From contig JADJEK010000001.1 in the NCBI GenBank assembly GCA_016709145.1, positions 1,444,604 through 1,508,603 on the forward strand: 64,000 nucleotides of DNA, written 5' to 3'. The translations under genes were made by a program, and so were the position numbers. Shown one piece after another: positions 19,001 through 26,797 of the stretch; within the stretch, counting starts at the first letter, position 1; the number at the start of each line of letters is the position of its first letter. The notes under the pieces are model-generated. The model was not told the origin of the DNA. It was given only the letters and a program-made list of their open reading frames with translations, and made no database searches. This DNA is from Planctomycetota bacterium (GTDB lineage Bacteria; Planctomycetota; B15-G4; JADJEK01).

Positions 19001-19215
19001 ACCGCGGGATCGCGGACCCCGAACTCGGGGGCAGCTTCACCATCAAGCGGTACGAGAGTTCAAAGCAGGCCGACGGAGAGCAGGGGTGGCAGCACGCGGA
19101 AGTACGGCTCATTCCCGAGAACCCAGACTTTCCCACGATCCGACTCACGCCGTCCGCGGAGGGCGAGGACTCGGTCGTGGCGGCTTACCTAGAAGTACTG
19201 CGGACGCCCATTTAG
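16006..19215 (+). CDS. Type III restriction-like helicase-nuclease (Res) fused to a LexA/S24-type peptidase domain
   Basis: 1069 residues. Helicase part: Walker A ALATGVGKTRL (with TGVGKT at 73-78), LLMDESHRYRA (DESH at 207-210), ELTATP (231-236) and the motif VI segment SIGRGLRLPYG. Nuclease part: YEPDF followed by VEVK gives a PD-(D/E)xK active site (Asp816, Glu829, Lys831). The last 160 residues form a separate domain with GRSMEPLIRDGDWCLF and FTIKRYE, the Ser (969) and Lys (1014) catalytic pair of S24/LexA peptidases, spaced 45 residues apart. Type III Res proteins are usually about 900-1000 residues and end after the nuclease. The extra domain suggests controlled self-cleavage. The start overlaps the Mod stop. 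Nothing after the stop looks like a further operon gene. Confidence 0.9.
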   Translation: MNSIANGVAQRLSLRSPQRESLEILARLCEILDLQKGGDLVAAMAEVRKHFSDAPAFEDFERTFPSFCFALATGVGKTRLMGAFITYLHRAEHIQHFFVLAPNLTIYDKLIRDFTPNTPKYVFQGISEFATRPPTIITGETYKSGEGIRKGGLFGHEDVHINIFNISKINAEVRGDKAPQIKKLSEYIGESYFEYLSKLDDLVLLMDESHRYRASAGIRAINELQPILGLELTATPQVERGTSAVPFKNVIYGYPLSNAIVDGFVKEPAVATRRDFDAKNYDEAGLERLKLEDGVRIHEDTKVALGVFARESGKHVVKPFMLVIAKDTDHANALLATIESPTFFEGAYKGKAITVHSNQKGDEKDETVKQLIDVESADNPTEIVIHVNMLREGWDVNNLFTIVPLRAANSQTLVEQSIGRGLRLPYGELTGVEAVDTLTIVAHDHFQAIVDYAKRPDSVIRREMKIKYVEDRRLKPIAIQPEIDRQIAGDPPVVPPAAGAPTQPRLFDTEAERRVARVTLEVIREFERLPRSAELQAPEIQRQVTERVAAQLGPAQQSLEGVVETVDVAATVAKTVELRNRLSIDVPRVTVQPKSEVTRRYAAFTLDLTSVRMRPVPHEILIETLQKGEQRHLNSGTGVVAEDRIENYLVRGLADCDDISYDDHSDLLFGLAGQVVAHLRSYLPNEEDVLNVLQYHQDSLVRLIHSQMQSHFEESSVEYEARVVVGFVSHEPSMASMQDSEKVRNFKDPVANASGIRGMAFGGFAKCLYGVQKFDSNPERTMAVVFERDKDVLKWFRPRRADIRIHYSGDDTYEPDFIVEASAAKYIVEVKAEGDLADPVVVAKANAAATWCEHASKHALEYGGKPWSYLLVQDSVVAENKSLAGLAASYTYRVPEPETGDVGSTVEPFRRVTPTDGDLYRTCVPLLSLEAAAGAFGVDREVEVTDWVVPHTRRRIEKGMFVAQVHGRSMEPLIRDGDWCLFIHPVTGTRNGRIVLAQHRGIADPELGGSFTIKRYESSKQADGEQGWQHAEVRLIPENPDFPTIRLTPSAEGEDSVVAAYLEVLRTPI

Positions 19216-19479
19216 CCAACGATTCCTTAACTAGCTTCTTGAGCTTGGCGAACACAAACCACGCGCAAAAAAGATGTTGTGTCTCGCTGCGCCCGGCGCA
19301 AGTTCCGAACTCTTAGTTAAGGCCCGAGGCCGCGCGTCGATGGTTGGCCGGATCCGATCGTGTCGTTGGGGCCGAGCAGGGCCGAATCATCTTTGAGTCC
19401 GGCGGCTGCGGCCGCGCCGGACACCTTGGAAGTTCGGCCATGAAGACCTCGGGGCCACCCCCGACGTCTTCAAGGGCAC

Positions 19480-20346
19480 TCACAGCGGGTCCTCGACGCT
19501 CTGGATCGTCGACTTGCCGAGGACGGTCACGTTCGTGATGGCCTCGACGACGTCCTGGCCGCCGCCGCCGTCGATCGCGAGGGTCGCGTTGCACTCGATG
19601 TCCGAGATGAAGTGGACGTGGTCGTTGCCGTCGCCCAGCTTCATCGCGACGCCTCGCACGAACAGCGAGTCTTCGATCTCGAGGAAATCCGCGGCGCCGC
19701 CGAGCACGAACTTCGTCGTCCCGCCGACGTTGACGTCGTCGAGGGCCATCGCGCCCGCGAGCTGCGCGCGGATCGACAGGTTCTTCGCGACGTAGATGTC
19801 CCGGTCGCCGGTGTTGCTCGACGAGCCGCCGCCGAAGATCGAGAGGTTCGAGGCTCCGCGGATCGACAGGTTGCCGCCGATCGTGACGACGTTGGTCGCG
19901 AGCGCGATTTCGCACTGGAACGTGTCGCCGAGCTCGTCGCCGAGCGAGGCGTCGACATTCCCACCGATGAACGGCGAGCGGTTCGTCGTGCCGTTCGCGT
20001 GCAGGTCGTCGATCCGGAGGAAGTCGGCTCCCTTGCCGAGCTTCGCCTTCAGCGAACCGGGGATCTCGATGCCCGACACGTTCACCGCGTCGTTGCCGTC
20101 TCCCGTCTCGATCGTGATGTCGCGCACCCCGACGAAGGACCCGACCAGGGATGGCGTGGTGCCCTGATCGACCTTGACCTTGCCGAGCGCGCCGCCGCCT
20201 TCGACGTGGATCACGTCGTTGATGGAATCGCCGAGGATCACGAGCTTCGTACCCTTCTGGACCGCGGTCACTTCGGCGTTCGCCGCCGCCGAGAACGCGA
20301 GGGACGAGGCGCCGACGCAGAGGACGAGGATCGAGGCGAGATTCAT
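19480..20346 (-). CDS. Secreted RTX-like beta-solenoid protein, family A copy 1
   Basis: 288 residues, and the reference description for the ten family A proteins here. A signal peptide (ASSLAFSAAANA) is followed by a block like VTAVQKGTKLVILGD. A conserved VRDITIETG and an RTX-type motif GDGNDAVNV come next. A central ladder of GGN- and RGA-type turns follows (IGGNLSIRGA), then VNVGGTTKFVLGGAADFL and a second motif GDGNDHVHF. The short GxGxD-type motifs resemble RTX calcium-binding nonapeptides, but there are only a few per protein rather than a long block. The likely fold is an extracytoplasmic beta-roll or solenoid. I know no function. It is the first gene of the array that runs to 36988. 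Confidence 0.8.
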   Translation of the reverse strand: MNLASILVLCVGASSLAFSAAANAEVTAVQKGTKLVILGDSINDVIHVEGGGALGKVKVDQGTTPSLVGSFVGVRDITIETGDGNDAVNVSGIEIPGSLKAKLGKGADFLRIDDLHANGTTNRSPFIGGNVDASLGDELGDTFQCEIALATNVVTIGGNLSIRGASNLSIFGGGSSSNTGDRDIYVAKNLSIRAQLAGAMALDDVNVGGTTKFVLGGAADFLEIEDSLFVRGVAMKLGDGNDHVHFISDIECNATLAIDGGGGQDVVEAITNVTVLGKSTIQSVEDPL

Positions 20347-20552
20347 GGGGATGCTCCGTAGGGCTGGTTTCGGTGTTGTCCGACGAGGCGACGCCGACAG
20401 CCGGCGCCGACAGCGAATTCCCGCAACGTTCATGCGCCGGGTGCTGGTTGGAACCGCGGCCAATCGAACTCGGGCGCGACCGGCGGACCCTCGGTCCCGA
20501 ACTCGTCGACGCCCGCGAATCCCCCGCTCCCCCGGACATCCCCCGCCCCGCG

Positions 20553-21422
20553 TCAGTTCTCGACGATCTCGAACGCCAGCACCTTGGGGTCGAACGCGGC
20601 GTCGAACTTGTTCTCGATCAGCTCGAGCGTGTCGTTGCCGCCGCCGCCCTCGAACTTCGCCGTCGACTGGAAGAAGTTGCCGAAGGTGGACGGACCGATC
20701 ACGGCCGTGTCGTTGCCACCGTGCGTGTCGAGCGTGAAGGGTCCCATGAACTGGGAGTGCTCGATGCTGATCTCGTCGTTCGCGACTTGCGTCGACAGAA
20801 TCGTCGCGCCGTGGACGCCGACGTTGGACACGTTGACGAACGTCGGGTTCTGACTCGACCCCAGGATGCGCAATTGGCCGCCGACACGGACGTCGCCGGG
20901 CTCGATCGAGGACGTCAGCCCGTCGCCGTCGATGCCGACCCCCTGTGCGCCGCGAATGACCAAGTTGCGGCCGATCGTGATGCCCGGCCCGTCGTTGTTC
21001 ACGAGCAAGGCGACGTCGTCGGCCTGGCCACCGAGCGAGAGGTCGACGTTGCCGCCGATGAAGACGCCGCGCTTCTGGGCGGGCCAGGCGAAGAAGCGGA
21101 CGGTGTCCGCGCCGCCCTTCATCACCGCCTTCACCGATCCACTGATGTCGATCCCGGTGAAGCGCACCGAGTCGTTCGCCGGGCCGCCGATGATGCGGAT
21201 CTCGCGCACGCGCCGGACGATCTCCAGCGACACGCCGTTGTTCGAGATCGCGAGCATGCCGCAGTTCCCGAGGCCATCCAGTTGGAGGTCGTTGGTCGAT
21301 GCGTCGCACTTGATCTTCAGCGTGCTGCCGGACTGCGTGATCTCCACGTCGGCGATGGCAGCCGTCGAGAAGAACGAGGTGCAGGCGATGCCGAGGATCC
21401 ACGAGGTCGATGAGCGGTTCAT
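20553..21422 (-). CDS. Secreted RTX-like beta-solenoid protein, family A copy 2
   Basis: 289 residues; AAGGAG six nt before the ATG. The signal peptide ends near FFSTAAIA. Unlike most copies it has cysteines in the first strand set (KIKCDAST, GNCGMLAIS), which could form a disulphide. The RTX-like motifs are GGNDTAVIG and GGGNDTLEL. The central turns read IGGNVDLSLGGQ and IGRNLVIRGA. It ends in FEIVEN. The gap of 198 bp to the next gene contains a hairpin at 21573-21601. Confidence 0.8.
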   Translation of the reverse strand: MNRSSTSWILGIACTSFFSTAAIADVEITQSGSTLKIKCDASTNDLQLDGLGNCGMLAISNNGVSLEIVRRVREIRIIGGPANDSVRFTGIDISGSVKAVMKGGADTVRFFAWPAQKRGVFIGGNVDLSLGGQADDVALLVNNDGPGITIGRNLVIRGAQGVGIDGDGLTSSIEPGDVRVGGQLRILGSSQNPTFVNVSNVGVHGATILSTQVANDEISIEHSQFMGPFTLDTHGGNDTAVIGPSTFGNFFQSTAKFEGGGGNDTLELIENKFDAAFDPKVLAFEIVEN

Positions 21423-21572
21423 GGGAGTCTCCTTGTTGGGGATGTCTGTCGTGAATCGAGGCGCAAGCTCGCGTCGGTCCCGACACGGAATCTCCAGCGT
21501 TCTCGTGGGGTGCCTGGCGCACGCCGGGGGTGCTAGGACACGGGAGCCACTGCCTCGGACCTGCAATGGCAC

Positions 21573-21601
21573 GGGGGTCGGACCCATCGAGTCCGACCCC
21601 C
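21573..21601 (-). terminator. Hairpin terminator after family A copy 3
   Basis: Eleven-bp perfect arms (GGGGGTCGGAC and its complement) with a seven-base loop, 19 bp past the stop of the gene ending at 21620 on the minus strand. There is no strong T-run, so an intrinsic terminator is likely but not certain. Confidence 0.6.
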
Positions 21602-21619
21602 CTTCGTGCTCCCGTTCGA

Positions 21620-22486
21620 TCAGCTCGAAGTCTCGACGTTCTTCACGTTCGGAGCGATCGCCTGGATGCTGGCCGTCGCGCCCAGCCACTGATCGGCTCC
21701 GGCTCCACCGTCGATGACGAGGGTCGACGCGAAGCGGTTCTGAAAGGCGCCCGAGCTGAACCCGATGATGTCGTCGCCACCGAACGTCCGGATCGTGACG
21801 GGGCGCAGGAATTGACTGCTCGCCACGGACACGGAGTCGGCCTGGTTTCCGGTGTCGAGCTTCGTCGATCCATGCACGTTGACGGCGACCAACAGAATGC
21901 CGGAGTTCGCCGCGACTCCACATTGGATGCGCAGGTTCCCACCGATCCGCACGTCGGTCGCGTCGAGGTCGGCCGTGCCGCCGAACCCGGTGATTTCGTT
22001 GAAGCTGGCACCTCGCACGACGACGTTGCCGCCGATCGAGACCCCGTGAGCCGTTTCGGCTTTCAGCTCGAACGTGTCGCCAGCTTGACGGCCCATCGAG
22101 ACGTCGACGTTGCCGCCGACGAACAGGCTGCGTTCGAAATGACCGTTGTCCCCATGGATGCGGACGTCGTCGACGCCGGTGCCGGTCTTGATCTTGATGG
22201 ATCCACCGATCTGGACCCCGAGCACTTCCAGCACGTCGTCGCCCGCGGCCGTGTTGACGACGATGTCGTGGATGCCCTCGAACGAACCGACCTGCTGCGC
22301 GTCGACGACGAGCACGACGGATCCGGGGTTCCCGATACCGACGAGTTGAACCGCGTCGTTCTGAGCGTCCCCGGTCAGTTTCAGCGTCCCAGCGACCTTG
22401 GCGAACGTCGTGGTCGCGCGGGCCTCGGCCGCGAGCAGGATCAACGAAGCACACATTCCGATCGTGAGCGTGCGAGCAGAGTTCAT
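21620..22486 (-). CDS. Secreted RTX-like beta-solenoid protein, family A copy 3
   Basis: 288 residues. The signal peptide ends near LILLAAEARA. Family blocks present: TLKLTGDAQNDAVQLVG, EGIHDIVV, AAGDDVLEV, VGGNVDVSMG, IGGNVVVRGA, and a C-terminal GGDDIIGFS. It lacks the QK-G start of the other copies (it has AKVAGT instead). The C-terminal 30 residues (GGAGADQW...) are shared in pattern with copies 4 and 7. It has its own hairpin terminator downstream. Confidence 0.8.
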   Translation of the reverse strand: MNSARTLTIGMCASLILLAAEARATTTFAKVAGTLKLTGDAQNDAVQLVGIGNPGSVVLVVDAQQVGSFEGIHDIVVNTAAGDDVLEVLGVQIGGSIKIKTGTGVDDVRIHGDNGHFERSLFVGGNVDVSMGRQAGDTFELKAETAHGVSIGGNVVVRGASFNEITGFGGTADLDATDVRIGGNLRIQCGVAANSGILLVAVNVHGSTKLDTGNQADSVSVASSQFLRPVTIRTFGGDDIIGFSSGAFQNRFASTLVIDGGAGADQWLGATASIQAIAPNVKNVETSS

Positions 22487-22631
22487 GGCTTCCTCCGGAA
22501 GTCGTCGTGTTTCGTTTCGTGAGCCGAGGCGCGACACGCGCCGAAGTCCGATAGGTGTTTCGAAGGAAGACTTGGCTCGAAGGTCTTCCAACACGGGCTC
22601 GTGCGCGCCGAGGCGTTCGTCGGGCTTCGAT

Positions 22632-23519
22632 TCATTGCTCCACGTCCGTGAACTTCGTGGCTCCAGCCACGGTGATCGACTGGGCGCCGAGCACGACGTT
22701 CTCACCCGCGCCACCACAAACGACGAAGTCGGCGCCGAACTTCGACGGCAAGGCGTCGAAGTGCAGCTCGTCGTTTCCAGCACGCAGATTCGCCTCGAAG
22801 TTGCGCACGAACGACGAGCGCTTGATGCGGACGAAGTCGTTGCCGGTCGCATCGTTGCGGTTCGAGAGCTTCAGGCGAGTCGCGCCGCCGACGACCACGT
22901 TGTCCAGGTCGATCGAGTGCGCATCGCCGTTCTGGTCGAGTGCTTCGTCGACCTTGATGCGCAGATCGCCGCAAAGGAGGATGTCGCCGACTACGTAGTT
23001 CGGGTCGGTGCCGTCGCCGTTCAGGTCGATGTCCGATGCGCCCTCGATCGTGGTGTTGCCGCCGATCAAGAAGCCGGCCTCGTCCTCGGTGTCGACGTCG
23101 ACCTGCTCACCGACGTACCCGCCGAGTCGCAACGTGACGTTCTTGCCGATCATCACGGGGAACGCGAGGCCGTCGAGGCGCGTGTTGTCGATGTCGACCT
23201 GGTCCACGCCGTCGCCCGTGTTCACGACCAGCGAGCCGCCGATCTCGATGCCGTTGACGAACACCTGGTCGTTGCCGGTTCCGGTCGAGATCTCGATGTC
23301 GAACACGCCGAGGAACGCCTGCGGGTTCACGCCAGCTTGAGAGACGAGGACCCGGCCGATCGAGCCCGTTCCATCGAGTTGGATCGAGTCCGATTCCGGG
23401 GCACCCTTGATCTTCAGCTTCGAGCCCTTCTGCGTCGCGACGAGTTCGCAGCGCGCAGCGTCCGCGAGAACGAGAGCCATCAGGGTGGCGAACAGTGAGC
23501 GGATCAACGGACGATTCAT
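22632..23519 (-). CDS. Secreted RTX-like beta-solenoid protein, family A copy 4
   Basis: 295 residues. The signal region is MNRPLIRSLFATLMALVLAD followed by AARC, which is not a strict lipobox, so secretion is more likely than lipidation. Motifs: TQKGSKLKIKG, FDIEISTG, GTGNDQVFV, VGGATRLKL and a terminal GGAGENVVLG. Compared with other copies it has an insertion around residues 165-195 (a DPNYVVGDI segment). Confidence 0.8.
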   Translation of the reverse strand: MNRPLIRSLFATLMALVLADAARCELVATQKGSKLKIKGAPESDSIQLDGTGSIGRVLVSQAGVNPQAFLGVFDIEISTGTGNDQVFVNGIEIGGSLVVNTGDGVDQVDIDNTRLDGLAFPVMIGKNVTLRLGGYVGEQVDVDTEDEAGFLIGGNTTIEGASDIDLNGDGTDPNYVVGDILLCGDLRIKVDEALDQNGDAHSIDLDNVVVGGATRLKLSNRNDATGNDFVRIKRSSFVRNFEANLRAGNDELHFDALPSKFGADFVVCGGAGENVVLGAQSITVAGATKFTDVEQ

Positions 23520-23638
23520 GGGAGCCTCTGGTGTTTCGAACGGTGTGTCGTGCGCTGGGCAAGGCGAGGTCTTGCGAGGCCGCCGACAGGGCGATCTCGA
23601 GAATCTCCGCTCCGACGCACCGAACCTCCGGAACGCGA

Positions 23639-23679
23639 ACCGGCGCGACGTTGGACTCATGATCCAACGTCGCGCCGGT
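23639..23679 (-). terminator. Strong hairpin terminator after family A copy 5
   Basis: Seventeen-bp perfect arms (23639-23655 and 23663-23679) around a seven-base loop, 36 bp past the stop codon at 23716. Such length and perfection favour a terminator or RNA-stabilising stem. Confidence 0.65.
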
Positions 23680-23715
23680 GACGCTCGAGGAGCCGCGCCG
23701 CTGACCGCGGTTCGA

Positions 23716-24588
23716 TCAGGGAACGAACTCGATCTGTTGGGTCGCGAACGCAGCGCCGAACTCGCAGCCGGCGGACTGGAGCATCGAGTCGAACCCCGAA
23801 CCGCCGACGAAATCGACCGGTCCGTCGAACTTGGTCGCGTCGCTGTGGAAGTCGAGGATGTCGTCGCCGCCGCCCAGGCGAATCGTGACTTTGCGAGCGA
23901 ACTGTGAATCGGTGATGCGCAGCTCGTCCTTCGCGTCGCCGAACTCGAGCTTGGATTCGCGACCGACCACGATGTCGTCGAGCATCGAGAACTCCGGCTG
24001 CGGATCGTTCACGTCGCCGCCGTCACAGACGATGAGGAGCTTGCCGCCGACGAAGAAGTCGCGCGCTTCCAGGCTCGGCACCGTGCCGCCGCCGTCGAGG
24101 ACGCTCGACTCGGCGCCGCGGATCGTCAGATTGCCCATGAAGTTCACGAACGCGTTCGAGTTGGTCTCCGCGACGACGGCGTCGCCGACGTCGCTACCGA
24201 GCGAAATGTCGGCATCGCCGCCGACGATCATCGGTCGCACCACCGGAGCCGCGATCGTGCTGACGAAGAGGTCGTCGTCCCCGTCGCCCATCTTCACGCG
24301 CAACGAACCACCGATCTGCACGGCGACGAGGTCGAGCCGATCGTCGCCGGCGCCGGTCTTGACGTCGATGTCGCGGACACCAGCGAACTCGCCGGCGTTC
24401 GAGCCGTCGACCGTCACGGCGACGCTGCCGAAGTCGGTGCCGATGATCGCGATGACGTCGGCGTCGACTCCGCCGGCGATCTTCAGCTTGCCCTTCGAGA
24501 TAGAGGTCGTGACGTCGGCCGAGGCCGCCGATGCGGCGAGGAAACCCACGGCCAGAGTGCGAATCAGGCGTGAGGCAAAGCGATTCAT
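23716..24588 (-). CDS. Secreted RTX-like beta-solenoid protein, family A copy 5
   Basis: 290 residues. The signal peptide is MNRFASRLIRTLAVGFLAAS then ADVTT. RTX-like motifs GAGDDRLDL, GDGDDDLFV and GGGDDILDF are the clearest of the family. It ends in QQIEFVP. It is the closest relative of copy 6: both share the MNRF start, a KGKLKI segment, FARKVT and an EFVP end, pointing to a recent tandem duplication. Confidence 0.82.
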   Translation of the reverse strand: MNRFASRLIRTLAVGFLAASAASADVTTSISKGKLKIAGGVDADVIAIIGTDFGSVAVTVDGSNAGEFAGVRDIDVKTGAGDDRLDLVAVQIGGSLRVKMGDGDDDLFVSTIAAPVVRPMIVGGDADISLGSDVGDAVVAETNSNAFVNFMGNLTIRGAESSVLDGGGTVPSLEARDFFVGGKLLIVCDGGDVNDPQPEFSMLDDIVVGRESKLEFGDAKDELRITDSQFARKVTIRLGGGDDILDFHSDATKFDGPVDFVGGSGFDSMLQSAGCEFGAAFATQQIEFVP

Positions 24589-24745
24589 CGTTGGCTCCAA
24601 AGTGAGCACGTCGTTGAGAGTGTTCGAGGACGGTCGTCGAGGCGACGGTTCGCGAGCGGTCCGACACGGAAAACACCGAGGTCTCGGGCTCGAAAGCCCC
24701 GCGAGGCCACGGCCCGAGGGCCGGCAGATTGGCTCGACCCGCGCG

Positions 24746-25612
24746 TCAGGGGACGAACTCCATCTGCGGGAACGCGAACGCGGCGGCGAACTCGCAGCCG
24801 GCGGTGTTGACGAGCGAGTCGAATCCCGAGCCACCGATGACGGAGACCGGGCCGTCGAACTTCGTCGCGTCGTTCTGGAAGTCGACGGTGTCGTCGCCGC
24901 CGCGCAGACGCATCGTGACCTTGCGCGCGAACTGCGATTGCGTGATCAGCAATTCGTCCTTCGCGTTGCCGAACTCGAGCCTGGTCTCGCCGCCGACCAG
25001 GACGTCGTCGAGTTTCGTGAGCTCGAGCTGGCCGGGGTCGCCGCCGACGCGCACGGTGCGGAGCTTGCCGCCGATGACGATGTCCGAGGCTTCCAGCGTC
25101 GGCGAGCTGCCGCCGCCATCGATCCCGATGAACGGAGCGCCGCGGATCGTGACATCGCTCATCAGGTACACGGAGTTGGTCGCGATGGGTGCGATCCCGA
25201 TCGCGTCGGCTGCGTCGCCGCCCAGATCGACGTCGACCTTGCCGCAGAGGACCAGCGGCTTCCCCGTCGGACTGTCGGTCGCGGCGAGCAGCACGATGTC
25301 GTTGCCGTCGCCCATCTTCGCGCGCAGGTTGCCGCCGATCTGGATCGCGAGGACGTTGAGCGTGTCGTCGCCCGACCCGCACTTGACGTCGATGTCGCGC
25401 ACTCCGAGGAAGTCGCCGGCAGGGACCCCATCGACCGTCATCGTGAGCGCGCCGAAGCCCGCTCCCTTCAAGTCGATGACGCGGCCCGTCGCGTCGCCGG
25501 TGATCTTCAGCTTGCCCTTCGACAGGGTCGTCGTGACGTCGGCTCGGGCGGCGCACGTCGCGATCGTCGAGATCGCCAGCGCGCGGATCAGGTTCGAGGT
25601 GAAGCGGTTCAT
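24746..25612 (-). CDS. Secreted RTX-like beta-solenoid protein, family A copy 6
   Basis: 288 residues, the sister of copy 5. Signal peptide MNRFTSNLIRALAISTIATC then ARADVTT; it also has KGKLKITGD, GSGDDTLNV, GGNLRAKMGDGND and GGDDTVDF. Several RTX-type positions differ from copy 5, so the duplicates have diverged mainly in the second half. The last residues are QMEFVP. Confidence 0.82.
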   Translation of the reverse strand: MNRFTSNLIRALAISTIATCAARADVTTTLSKGKLKITGDATGRVIDLKGAGFGALTMTVDGVPAGDFLGVRDIDVKCGSGDDTLNVLAIQIGGNLRAKMGDGNDIVLLAATDSPTGKPLVLCGKVDVDLGGDAADAIGIAPIATNSVYLMSDVTIRGAPFIGIDGGGSSPTLEASDIVIGGKLRTVRVGGDPGQLELTKLDDVLVGGETRLEFGNAKDELLITQSQFARKVTMRLRGGDDTVDFQNDATKFDGPVSVIGGSGFDSLVNTAGCEFAAAFAFPQMEFVP

Positions 25613-25716
25613 CGTCGACTCCGTGTTCTGCTTGGAAGGGGATGGGTGCGTCGGTGAAGGCGACCGAATGGGGCGCTTCCGACACGCGAACGAAGATGTC
25701 GCATGTGCCCGTGCGA

Positions 25717-26580
25717 TCACGGGAACACCGAGATCTCCTCGAAGTTCTCGAGCGTCGGAAACGCGACGAGCGCGAGCGCATCGACGTCCTGGATCACGTC
25801 GTTGCCGGCGCCACCGTTTGCCTTGAACGTCGCATCGATCGCAGTGTCGACATTGCCGAAGTCGAGGACGTCGTCCCCGCTGCCGAGTCGCGCGTCGAGA
25901 CCTCGCGACAACCGACAGTGGGCGAAATGGACGAGGTTCGGGTTCGCGCCGAGCGTGATGCGCGTCTTGCCGCCGACGTCGACGTCGGCGAGCACGACCT
26001 GGACCACGCCGGCTGCGTTCAGCGACTTCTCCGTCGACTGGATGCGTAGATCGGCGCCGACGACGACATCGTGAGGATCGAACGCCGCGGATCCGCCGAG
26101 GCCGGCGACCTGCAGGGCCGCGGCGCCGCGGATGGACAGGCGTCGCCCGATCAGCAGCGGACCGTCGCCGGACGCTGTCATCGCGCAGACGTCGCCGGGC
26201 TGGCCACCCAGAGCGATCGTGAGGTCGCGGCCGACGATCAGTGGGCCGTCGACGTCGCCGGAGTCGTCGACGATCGCAGAGTCCTCGCCCGCTCCGAGAT
26301 TCGCGACGACGTCGCCGCCGACTTGGAGCGCGGAGAGCTCGAGTTCGTCGTTCCCGGCTCCGAGCGCGATCACGACATCGCGGACTCCGAAGAACGGCAG
26401 TGGATTCGCGCCGTTCACGCGGACCACGACGCGCCCGAGCAGGTTCGTGCCGTCCACCGTCACGACGTCGCTCTGGTCGTCGCCTTGGATCTTCAGCCGC
26501 GCGCCCTTCTGGGTCACGGTGACCGCGGCATCGGCGACGGACGCGAGCGAGAGTGCGAGGGCGAGCGAGGCGAGCTTCAT
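25717..26580 (-). CDS. Secreted RTX-like beta-solenoid protein, family A copy 7
   Basis: 287 residues with signal peptide MKLASLALALSLASVADA. Blocks: VTVTQKGARLKIQGD, GAGNDELELS, IALGGQPGDV, IRGAAALQV, LGSGDDVLDFGN, GAGNDVIQD. The final 20 residues (LENFEEISVFP) replace the usual FE-V ending. It is divergent from copy 8: the 218 bp between them must hold both promoters, and contain a direct repeat of GCCCTGGTCCGG around 26690-26712. Confidence 0.82.
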   Translation of the reverse strand: MKLASLALALSLASVADAAVTVTQKGARLKIQGDDQSDVVTVDGTNLLGRVVVRVNGANPLPFFGVRDVVIALGAGNDELELSALQVGGDVVANLGAGEDSAIVDDSGDVDGPLIVGRDLTIALGGQPGDVCAMTASGDGPLLIGRRLSIRGAAALQVAGLGGSAAFDPHDVVVGADLRIQSTEKSLNAAGVVQVVLADVDVGGKTRITLGANPNLVHFAHCRLSRGLDARLGSGDDVLDFGNVDTAIDATFKANGGAGNDVIQDVDALALVAFPTLENFEEISVFP

Positions 26581-26797
26581 GACGGACTCCGATCGTGTTC
26601 CAACGGGTGGTTCGATGCTTGTCGCGTCGAGAGGCGACGAATGCGTCGACGTGCGACAGGCGAAATCGAGGACCACCGGCGATCGATCGCCCTGGTCCGG
26701 CGCCCTGGTCCGGAGTCGTTCGAGATTTCCCGTCGGCTGCGTCCAGGTCCGTCGCCTGCAGGCATGGACGAACAACCCGAAGAACAAGGAACGAACC

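Noticed and set aside
9922..19215. Operon as a known BREX or DISARM system
   Set aside because: No PglX, PglZ, BrxC or DrmA/B/C-type gene is visible; the core is Mod plus Res.
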